Source of the DNA: Anaeromyxobacter dehalogenans 2CP-1
Lineage (GTDB): Bacteria; Myxococcota; Myxococcia; Myxococcales; Anaeromyxobacteraceae
Length of the DNA: 64,000 bases
NCBI RefSeq assembly: GCF_000022145.1
Contig: NC_011891.1
Location: forward strand, 4,198,501 to 4,262,500
Direction: 5' to 3'
Part shown: positions 57,708-64,000 of the stretch, one piece after another
Layout: each line of letters begins with the position of its first letter
Numbering within the stretch: position 1 is the stretch's first letter
Translations under genes and position numbers: made by a program
The notes under the pieces: generated by a model
Databases searched by the model: none
Seen by the model: only the letters and a program-made list of their open reading frames with translations
What the model was told of the DNA's origin: nothing

Positions 57708-58649
57708 ATGGGCGGCATCGGCATCGTGAACAACCCCCGCTCGCGGCGGAACCGGCGCGACCCGCGCCTGGGCGAGCGGCTGCGGGCGCGACTCGGCGAC
57801 GCGGGCGAGGTGATCGACGCCGCCACCCCCGACGAGCTCGACCGCGCCGTGGAGCGCTTCCGCGCGCGCGGGGTGGACGTGCTCGGGATCGGCGGGGGCG
57901 ACGGCACCGCGCACGTGGTGCTCTCGGCGTTCGCGGACGCGTACGGCGACGCGCCGCTGCCGCAGATCCTGCTGCTGCGCGCCGGGGCCATGAACACGGT
58001 GGCGCACGGCAACGCGATCCGCGGCAGCCCGGAGGCCATCCTGCGGGCGGTCCTCGCCCGGCGGCAGCAGGGGATCCCCCTCGCCACCGTCGAGCGCGAC
58101 CTGCTCCGCGTCGAGGCGGACGGGATCGCCACACGCCACGGGTTCATCTTCGGCACCGGCGCGGTGGTGGCGTTCCTCGAGGCCTACTACGCGACGGGCC
58201 GGCCCTCCCCGCTCACCGCGGGCCTCCTGCTCGCGCGCTCGGTCGGCTCGGCGCTGGTGCGCGGGCCCTTCGCCGCCTCGCTCACCCGCCGCGATCCGCT
58301 CCGGGTGTGGAGCGACGGCGAGGAGTGGTCCGACGCGCGCTACCTCGCGCTCGTCGCCGGCTCCACGCCCGACATCGGCTTCGGCTTCCGCGCGTTCCAC
58401 CGATGCAGCGAGCAGCCCGGGTCGTTCCACGCGGTCGGGGTCACCGCCAGCCCGCTGCAGATCGCGCTCGCGCTGCCGCGCATCCGCGCGGGGCGGCCGT
58501 GGAAGCGGCGCCACGCCCAGGACGAGGTGGCGCGCGAGCTGCGGGTCGAGGGCGACGGGCTGCGCTTCACGGTGGACGGCGACCTGTACGGCCCGGCGCG
58601 GGCGGTGCGGATCTCGACCGGTCCGGGCGTCGAGCTGGTGGTGCCCTGA
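57708..58649 (+). CDS. Diacylglycerol/lipid kinase-family protein
   Basis: 313 residues from the ATG at 57708, which gives the typical N-terminus GIGIVNNPRSRRN; a GTG at 57675 would add 11 residues. The catalytic nucleotide loop GIGGGDGTAHVVLS is intact, and the C-terminal half has the beta-sandwich of the YegS/BmrU family (FTVDGDLYGPARAVRIS). It probably phosphorylates diacylglycerol or a related lipid at the membrane. The PP2C gene follows. Confidence 0.88.
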   Translation: MGGIGIVNNPRSRRNRRDPRLGERLRARLGDAGEVIDAATPDELDRAVERFRARGVDVLGIGGGDGTAHVVLSAFADAYGDAPLPQILLLRAGAMNTVAHGNAIRGSPEAILRAVLARRQQGIPLATVERDLLRVEADGIATRHGFIFGTGAVVAFLEAYYATGRPSPLTAGLLLARSVGSALVRGPFAASLTRRDPLRVWSDGEEWSDARYLALVAGSTPDIGFGFRAFHRCSEQPGSFHAVGVTASPLQIALALPRIRAGRPWKRRHAQDEVARELRVEGDGLRFTVDGDLYGPARAVRISTGPGVELVVP

Positions 58650-58671
58650 CCGCGTTTTCCGGCGGATCCTT

Positions 58672-58700
58672 TTGACCGGTGAGGGGGTCGCGACTAACCT
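58672..58700 (+). promoter_or_regulatory. Candidate promoter of the PP2C gene
   Basis: TTGACC and TAACCT with 17-bp spacing. The expected start of transcription would be about seven bases before the ATG at 58714, which has no ribosome site, so the message may be nearly leaderless. Confidence 0.35.
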
Positions 58701-58713
58701 TCCCGGTCCCACC

Positions 58714-59484
58714 ATGCGCCTGAGCCACGCGGGAGCGAGCGACGTCGGGCGGAAGCGCGCCCACAACGAGGATGCCTTCCTGCTCCTCCCCGAGGAGCAG
58801 CTCTACTGCGTCGCCGACGGGATGGGCGGCCACGCCTCCGGCGAGGTGGCCGCGCGCATCGCGGTCGAGGAGATGGCCGAGTTCTTCCGGATCACCGGCC
58901 GGGACGACGAGGCCACCTGGCCCTTCCGGCCGGACCCGGTCCGCGACGCCGACGAGAACCGGCTCCTCACCGGCGTGAAGCTCGCGAACCTGCGCATCCA
59001 CGAGCGGGCCCGGACCGACGAGCGGCTCCACGGAATGGGCACCACCCTGGTCGCGGCGCAGTTCCCCCGCGACGGGCGCGAGGTGCTGGTCGGCCACGTG
59101 GGCGACAGCCGCGCGTACCTGTTCCGCCGGGGCGCGCTGCGGCAGCTCACCGAGGACCACTCGCTGCTCAACGACTTCCGGCGCACGCGCCAGCTCACGC
59201 AGGCCGAGATCGAGGCGTTCCCGCACAAGAACGTGATCGTCCGCGCGCTCGGCATGAAGGAGTCGGTCGAGGTGGACCTGCTCCGCGAGCCGCTCGAGGA
59301 CGGGGATGTGGTGCTGCTCTGCTCCGACGGCCTGTCCGGCATGGTGCCGGACGCGCGCATCGCCGAGGTGCTGCGCGCGGTGCCCGGCGACCTCCGCCGG
59401 GCGGCCCAGGCGCTGGTCGACGCCGCGAACTCCGCCGGCGGCGCCGACAACGTGACGTGCGTGCTGGTCCAGGCGCAGGGCTAG
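58714..59484 (+). CDS. PP2C-family Ser/Thr protein phosphatase
   Basis: A 256-residue soluble phosphatase. Metal-binding motifs are intact: RKRAHNEDAFLL, VADGMGGHASGEVAA, HVGDSRAYLFR, CSDGLSG and GGADNVTCVLV. It should dephosphorylate Ser/Thr phosphoproteins and could reverse the action of Hanks-type kinases such as that at 11250-12713, although there is no direct link. The start has no Shine-Dalgarno; see the promoter entry. Confidence 0.95.
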   Translation: MRLSHAGASDVGRKRAHNEDAFLLLPEEQLYCVADGMGGHASGEVAARIAVEEMAEFFRITGRDDEATWPFRPDPVRDADENRLLTGVKLANLRIHERARTDERLHGMGTTLVAAQFPRDGREVLVGHVGDSRAYLFRRGALRQLTEDHSLLNDFRRTRQLTQAEIEAFPHKNVIVRALGMKESVEVDLLREPLEDGDVVLLCSDGLSGMVPDARIAEVLRAVPGDLRRAAQALVDAANSAGGADNVTCVLVQAQG

Positions 59485-59498
59485 GGCCGCACCGAGCG

Positions 59499-60536
59499 TC
59501 AGCCGCCCCGAACCCGATCCGGCCCGGCGGCGATCGCGTCCTCGACGCGCTCGCCCGGGGCGAGCGCGGTGCCCGCCCACAGCACCGCCCGGCGCACCGC
59601 GGCGCCGGCGGGCACGCGGCAGCCGGGCCCCACCACCGCGCCGGGCCCGATCTCGGCGCCCGCCGCCACCTCCGCGCCGGCGCACACCAGCGCCGGCCCG
59701 GCGAGCCGGGCGCCGGGGTCCACCCGCGCGCCCGGGGCGATCCTCACGCCGGGCAGCTGCTCCACCGCGCCCGTGAACGGATCCGCCCCCGCGAAGCGCG
59801 CCAGCGGCACGCGGCCGGCGAGCAGGTCGCGGTTCGCCTCGAGGTAGCGCTCCGGCGTGCCGAGGTCGTTCCAGTACCCGGCGGCGACGTGGCCGCGGAT
59901 CGCGCCGGACGCCATGAGCGGCGGGTAGACGTGGCGGTTCACGTCGGCCTCGAACGGCTCGGCGGGCACCGCGTCGAGCAGCGCCGCCGAGAGCACGTGC
60001 ACGCCCGAGAAGTGCCAGGGCCGGAGCCCCTCCCCGCCCGGCCCGAACCGCGCGGCGATGCGCCGCACCGCGCCGCCCGCGTCCACCTCGACCGCGGCGT
60101 AGCGCGCGCCGGCCGGCATGGGGAGCAGCACCAGGGTGGCGAGCGCGCCCGAGGCGCGGTGGGTGGCGAGCGCGGCGCCGAGATCCACGTCGAACAGCAC
60201 GTCGCCGTTCACGAGCAGGATCTCGTCCGCGCCGCGGAGCGCCGCGCGCGCCTCGCGGAGCGCGCCGCCGGTCCCGGCGATGACGGGCTCGCGCGAGACG
60301 GTCAGCGACAGCCCCAGCGCGCGCGCGGCCGCCTCGGCCTCTGCCGCCATGAGGTCCGGCAGGTGGTGCACGTTCACCACCGCGCGGCGCACGCCCGCCC
60401 CGGCCAGCAGCGCCAGCGAGCAGCGGACGAGCGGCACCCCGCACACCGGCACCGCCGGCTTGGGGACGTGCGCGGTGAGCGGGCGCAGCCGCGTCCCGAG
60501 CCCGGCACAGAGGACCATCCCGGCGAGGTCGCCCAT
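59499..60536 (-). CDS. Sugar-nucleotide nucleotidyltransferase with hexapeptide repeats
   Basis: A 345-residue protein. The N-terminal NTP-transferase domain has the signature VLCAGLGTRLRPLTAHVPKP and the metal-site VNGDVLFDVD. The C-terminus carries hexapeptide-repeat (left-handed beta-helix) sequence such as RIAPGARVDPGARLAG and AEIGPGAVVGPGCRV. The family makes NDP-sugars (mannose-1-phosphate guanylyltransferase or glucose-1-phosphate types). The specific sugar is not evident from sequence. Confidence 0.88.
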   Translation of the reverse strand: MGDLAGMVLCAGLGTRLRPLTAHVPKPAVPVCGVPLVRCSLALLAGAGVRRAVVNVHHLPDLMAAEAEAAARALGLSLTVSREPVIAGTGGALREARAALRGADEILLVNGDVLFDVDLGAALATHRASGALATLVLLPMPAGARYAAVEVDAGGAVRRIAARFGPGGEGLRPWHFSGVHVLSAALLDAVPAEPFEADVNRHVYPPLMASGAIRGHVAAGYWNDLGTPERYLEANRDLLAGRVPLARFAGADPFTGAVEQLPGVRIAPGARVDPGARLAGPALVCAGAEVAAGAEIGPGAVVGPGCRVPAGAAVRRAVLWAGTALAPGERVEDAIAAGPDRVRGG

Positions 60537-60556
60537 GGTAGACGCGAGTCTAACCG

Positions 60557-61750
60557 ATGGCCTCCGCGGCGCGACTCCGGCTCATGTACTTCCTGTACTA
60601 CGGGAACGTGGGCGTGGCGCAGCCGTACCTGGCCGCGTACCTGCGCGGCCTGGGGTTCAGCGGTGAGCAGATCGGCACCGTGCAGATGATCCCCTCGCTG
60701 CTCGCGCCGGTGGTGGCGATGTCGTGGGCGACGTTCGCCGACCGCCACGCCACCCCGGCCCGCGGGCTGCGCCTCGCCACCGCCTGGAGCGCGCTCTGCG
60801 TGCTGGCGCTGCCGTTCGCGCGCACGCCGGCGGCGGTCGGCGCGGTGCTGGTCGCCGCGGCGCTCGGGGACCGCGCGTACGTGCCGCTGCTCGACTCGGT
60901 GACCCTGGAGCACACCCGGGCGCGGCCGGAGCGGTCCTACGCCTCGGTCCGGCTGTTCGGCTCGATCGGCTTCGTGGTGCTGGCGCTCGTGGTCGGGCGC
61001 GCGCTCACGCTGCGCGGCAACCGACCGGCCGACCTGCTCGTGCCGTCGCTCATGACCGCGCTGGTGGCCGGCTACGCGCTGGCGGCGCGGCGGCTGCCCG
61101 CGCACGCCGGGCCGCCGCACGAGGATCGGCCGGGCCCGCGCGACATGCTCGCGCTGCTCCGCCGGCCGGCGCTGCCGCTCCTGCTGGGCGCGTGCGCGGT
61201 CCACTGGGCCGCCTGCGCGCCGTACCACCTGCTGTTCGGCGTGTACGTGCGCGACCGCGGCCTGCCCGCCGACGTGACCGGGCTCGGCACCGCCGCGGGC
61301 GTTGCGGCCGAGATCGCCGTGCTGCTCCTGTTCCCCAGGCTGGAGCGGCGCCTGTCGCTGCGCGGGCTCCTCGCCGCCTCGTTCCTGGGCTCGGCGGTGC
61401 GCTGGGCGCTGCTCTGGCGCGCCGAGGGCGCGGCGGCCATCGTGCTGCTGCAGCTCCTGCACGGCCTCACCTTCGGCCTGTTCTGGGCAGCCGCCATGAA
61501 GGGCATGGCCGAGGTGGTGCCGGCGCGGCTCCGCGCCACCGGCCAGGCGCTGTTCAGCGCGGTGGTGTTCGGGGCCGGCAACGGGGTCGGGTTCGCGCTC
61601 TCCGGCGCCGCCTACGACCGGCTCGGCTCGGTGGCCCCGCTGTTCGCGGGCGCCGCGCTGCTGGAGCTCGCGCTGGTGGGCGTGGGCCTCGCCGCGGCCG
61701 GCGCGCTGGCGGCGGCGCGCGCCCGCGGGGCGGGGCCGGCGGCGCCGTGA
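60557..61750 (+). CDS. MFS transporter (MFS_1-like/HcaT-type)
   Basis: A 397-residue membrane protein with about 12 helices. The N-terminus MYFLYYGNVGVAQPYLAAYL and ATFADRHATP match the MFS_1-like (PF12832) group that includes 3-phenylpropionate and nucleoside-type transporters. The SYASVRLFGSIGFVVLAL segment is characteristic of this group. Substrate unknown. It is divergent from the nucleotidyltransferase gene with a 20-bp gap. Confidence 0.88.
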   Translation: MASAARLRLMYFLYYGNVGVAQPYLAAYLRGLGFSGEQIGTVQMIPSLLAPVVAMSWATFADRHATPARGLRLATAWSALCVLALPFARTPAAVGAVLVAAALGDRAYVPLLDSVTLEHTRARPERSYASVRLFGSIGFVVLALVVGRALTLRGNRPADLLVPSLMTALVAGYALAARRLPAHAGPPHEDRPGPRDMLALLRRPALPLLLGACAVHWAACAPYHLLFGVYVRDRGLPADVTGLGTAAGVAAEIAVLLLFPRLERRLSLRGLLAASFLGSAVRWALLWRAEGAAAIVLLQLLHGLTFGLFWAAAMKGMAEVVPARLRATGQALFSAVVFGAGNGVGFALSGAAYDRLGSVAPLFAGAALLELALVGVGLAAAGALAAARARGAGPAAP

Positions 61751-61762
61751 TCGCGCCCGCGG

Positions 61763-62365
61763 TCAGGTGAGCTCGCGCAGCCTGCGGGCGCCGAGCGCCT
61801 CGCGCAGCACCAGGAACAGCTCGGCGGTGGCGACCGCGTCGGTGAGCGCGTCGTGCGCCTGGTAGTCGGGGAGGCCGAGCCGGCGCCGCGCGGCCGAGAG
61901 GTTCAGGACGGGCGGGTCGGCGGGAAGCTCCGGGAAGCTCCGGCGCTCGCGCGCGTCGAGGCGGAGCAGGAGCTTCACCGTGTCCACCACCGGCGGCCCC
62001 GGCCACCGCAGCCCCGCCGCCCGGAACGCGCGCTTCAGGAACCCGAGCTCGATGGGCGCGTGGTGGACGAGGAGGACCGCGCCGCGCAGGCGGCGCTCGA
62101 GCTCGGGCAGAACCTCCGCCAGCGGCGGGGCGCCGCGCGTGTCGCCGGCCACGAGCTGGTGCGCCTGCACCGATCGCGGGCTCACCGCCTTCCCGTGCTC
62201 CGGGCGGACCAGCGTGCGGTACGCCTCCCCGAGCCGCAGGTGCCCCTCGCGCACCGGGAGCATCCCGACCGCGAGGATGGCGTCGCGCCGCGCGTCCAGG
62301 CCGCCCGTCTCGAGGTCGAGCGACCAGTAGACGGCGGACTCCCAGGGCGGCGACGAGAAGAGCAC
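61763..62365 (-). CDS. DEDDh 3'-5' exonuclease
   Basis: A 200-residue exonuclease of the DNA polymerase III epsilon/RNase T group. Motif Exo I is SLDLETGGLD, Exo II is VHHAPIELGFLKRAF, and Exo III is HDALTDAVATAELF with the catalytic His and Asp. All five catalytic residues are present. It may act in DNA proofreading or repair, or in RNA trimming. Confidence 0.92.
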   Translation of the reverse strand: MLFSSPPWESAVYWSLDLETGGLDARRDAILAVGMLPVREGHLRLGEAYRTLVRPEHGKAVSPRSVQAHQLVAGDTRGAPPLAEVLPELERRLRGAVLLVHHAPIELGFLKRAFRAAGLRWPGPPVVDTVKLLLRLDARERRSFPELPADPPVLNLSAARRRLGLPDYQAHDALTDAVATAELFLVLREALGARRLRELT

Positions 62366-62464
62366 GGCGCGATGGTAGCAGCCGGAAGCGGGAGGGGCTC
62401 CGGTCGCAGGCCGGGGTGGGGCAACGCCGCTCCGCGCGGAGACCCCCGCGGGCGCCCGCGCACG

Positions 62465-62548
62465 CGGGCCCGCGAGGTCACGCCCCGCGCAGCAGGGGTG
62501 GGACGCCGACGGCTCCGCCGGCGGGGCGGGGACGCAGTCCCCGTCGGG
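62465..62548 (-). repeat. Dispersed intergenic repeat, copy C (divergent)
   Basis: Related to copies A and B: CCCGCGAGGTCACG, GCGCAGCAGGGGTGGG and a final GGGGACGCAGTCCCCG hairpin. The middle palindrome is replaced. Like the other copies it ends at the stop codon (62549-62551) of a minus-strand gene. Confidence 0.6.
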
Positions 62549-64000
62549 TCAGAAATCCGTCTTGAAGTGGAACGCCGCGCGGTCCTGGAGCGTCTTCACC
62601 GCGCGCAGCGCGTCCTTGAGCCGCGAGCGCTCCATGGCGCTCAGCGCCGCCAGCGTCGCCTCGTTCGACGGCGGGCGGCCCTCGGCCACGGCGCGGAGCT
62701 GGAGGCGGAGGCGCAGGCCGTTCAGGAACCGGAACCCCTCCGCGGCCGCCGCGACCGCGTCGCCGTCCAGGATCCCGGCGTCGCGCGCGGCCTCCAGCCG
62801 CTCCAGCGTGCCCCGGGCCTCGGTCCGCAGCTCCAGGCCGTAGCAGCGCGCCACCGCCACCACCGCGGCGATGCCCTGCAGCTTCAGGTCCACCGTGGTG
62901 GAGCCGCCGCGCAGGCGCAGCAGCAGCGACGTGGGCGGGCGGAAGCCGAGCGCGGCGCGGGCCAGGAAGCGCAGGAACACCGGGCGGTCCACCGCGGTCG
63001 CCAGCACCGCGTCGAGCGGCCCGACGTCGAGCCGGCCGGCCACCCGGCGGTAGTCGAAGAAGATGGCCGCCTCGAGCAGCGCCTGCGGCCCGGGCGCGTC
63101 CAGCCACGCCTCGAAGCGGCCGCGCCACTCGGCCAGCGGCCCGACCCACCGGCGGGCCATGTAGCCGCCCGGGCACGCGGGGAACCCGGCCAGCTCCAGG
63201 TCCGCGTTGACGCGCTCGGCCAGCACCTCGTACCAGGCGCGCCGCGCCTCGCCCTCGTCCGCGTAGACGAGCGCGTTGTCCTGGTCGGTGAGCAGCGTCT
63301 GCTCGCGGCGCCCCTCCGACCCGAGCGCCAGCCACGCGTAGGGCGCCGGCGGCTCGCCCAGGTCGGCCTCGGCGAAGCGCAGGATGCGGTGCAGCAGCGC
63401 GTCGTTGAGGCGCGCCACGAACCCGGCGATCGCGGCGGCGTCGAGGCCGCCCGCGAGCAGCGCGCCCGCCATCTCGGCCACCCGCCGCCCGTAGCCGGCC
63501 AGGCTCTCGCGCGTCGAGACGCGCTCCACCCCGCGCAGCACGGCCATGGGGCCCTGCGCCGAGGCCCGGAGCAGCTCGCCCGAGGTGAGCACGCCCACGA
63601 TCTCCGCGCCGCGCGTGACCGGCAGGTGGTGCACCCGGGCGTCCAGCGCGAGCCCCCAGGCCTCGTGGATGGGCGCGGTCGCGGGCGTGGTGCGGAGCGG
63701 CGAGGTGGCGACGCGCGCGAGCGGCGTGTCCGGCCCGAGCCCCTCGGCGAGCACGCGGTTCCGGAAGTCGTGATCGGTGGCGATGGCGGGCGGGTCGGCG
63801 CGGAGCAGCACCGAGGAGACGCCCTCCGCCCGCATGAGCCGCGCCGCGTCGCCCACGGTGGCGTCCCCCGCGATCCAGACCGGCGCCCGGCGCACCAGGT
63901 CCCCCACCTGGCGCGAGAGGTCGGCCTGGAACGTGGTGATGGCCGAGTGCTCGAGGCTCGACTTGAGCCGCTCGGCCAGGCCCACCGCGAAGTGCGAGGC
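62549..64000 (-). CDS. CBS / DUF294 nucleotidyltransferase-like protein (5' end outside window)
   Basis: At least 483 residues. A GTG at 63985 could start it, but the frame stays open to the window edge, and the upstream residues (ASHFAVGLAERLK) look like the last helix of a cyclic-nucleotide-binding domain, so the gene probably begins beyond the window. Residues about 30-140 form a CBS pair (VGDLVRRAPVWIAG, then HHLPVTRGAEIVGVLTSGEL). A DUF294 nucleotidyltransferase-like domain follows (LGSEGRREQTLLTDQDNALVY), then a helical DUF294 C-terminal domain. This cNMP-CBS-DUF294 architecture is common in proteobacteria and is thought to be regulatory. Confidence 0.9.
   Translation of the reverse strand, partial: ASHFAVGLAERLKSSLEHSAITTFQADLSRQVGDLVRRAPVWIAGDATVGDAARLMRAEGVSSVLLRADPPAIATDHDFRNRVLAEGLGPDTPLARVATSPLRTTPATAPIHEAWGLALDARVHHLPVTRGAEIVGVLTSGELLRASAQGPMAVLRGVERVSTRESLAGYGRRVAEMAGALLAGGLDAAAIAGFVARLNDALLHRILRFAEADLGEPPAPYAWLALGSEGRREQTLLTDQDNALVYADEGEARRAWYEVLAERVNADLELAGFPACPGGYMARRWVGPLAEWRGRFEAWLDAPGPQALLEAAIFFDYRRVAGRLDVGPLDAVLATAVDRPVFLRFLARAALGFRPPTSLLLRLRGGSTTVDLKLQGIAAVVAVARCYGLELRTEARGTLERLEAARDAGILDGDAVAAAAEGFRFLNGLRLRLQLRAVAEGRPPSNEATLAALSAMERSRLKDALRAVKTLQDRAAFHFKTDF

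Overview
The window looks like a chromosomal segment of an Anaeromyxobacter-type myxobacterium (Myxococcota). This is inferred from the extreme GC content, G/C-ending codons, PATAN (DUF4388) regulators, a Ser/Thr kinase with PEGA and lipoprotein partners, thrombospondin-type-3 OmpA proteins, a eukaryote-type citrate synthase and a hydrogenase-4-like complex. About 58 protein genes are supported. The first and last are cut by the window edges. I saw no rRNA, tRNA, CRISPR array or intact insertion sequence.

Layout. 1-8.7 kb: a partial surface protein, a B12-binding-type radical SAM protein, an operon of DsbA-like lipoprotein, PATAN protein and truD, a GAF protein, a TSP3/OmpA lipoprotein and a small GlsB-type membrane protein. 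8.7-12.7 kb (minus strand): a coupled operon of Ser/Thr kinase, PEGA/TPR protein and Cys-rich beta-helix lipoprotein. 12.8-16.5 kb (plus strand): a signalling block of an FHA protein with a degenerate cyclase domain, a sigma-54 activator with a pseudo-receiver, a small receiver-like protein, and a HTH protein fused to PTS IIA-Ntr. The last of these overlaps by 4 nt an eight-kilobase, tightly coupled operon (16.5-25.8 kb) encoding an energy-converting-hydrogenase-related complex: two HyfB-like, HyfC, HyfE, HyfF, HyfG-like and a HyfH-HyfI fusion. The HyfG-like subunit lacks both NiFe-binding cysteine pairs, so the complex is probably an ion-pumping redox module rather than a hydrogenase.

25.8-45 kb is mostly housekeeping and central carbon metabolism: nicotinate phosphoribosyltransferase, aconitase, a CPA2-type antiporter, citrate synthase, an M23 peptidase, an S1-domain protein, TreZ and GTP-type PEP carboxykinase. 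45-53 kb holds NRDE and DUF971 proteins, a minus-strand cluster of deoxynucleoside kinase, panB, panC, smpB and an HD-GYP-like protein, then rsmA, an SPW membrane protein and tsaD. 53.5-64 kb has two further PATAN proteins (receiver-PATAN-TPR and PATAN-DnaJ), a DAG-kinase-like enzyme, a PP2C phosphatase, a nucleotidyltransferase, an MFS transporter, a DEDDh exonuclease and a CBS/DUF294 protein.

The most notable inference is a possible regulatory circuit. The sigma-54 activator gene has the palindrome TGCCG-N3-CGGCA upstream of its start. The same palindrome recurs at its 3' end, about 80 bp upstream of a good -24/-12 promoter that precedes the receiver-like/HTH-IIA/complex operon. Other non-coding signals are a 169-bp element with 24-bp inverted ends, a three-copy family of repeats directly after stop codons, and a duplicated 5' end of tsaD beside a hairpin-rich 118-bp element.
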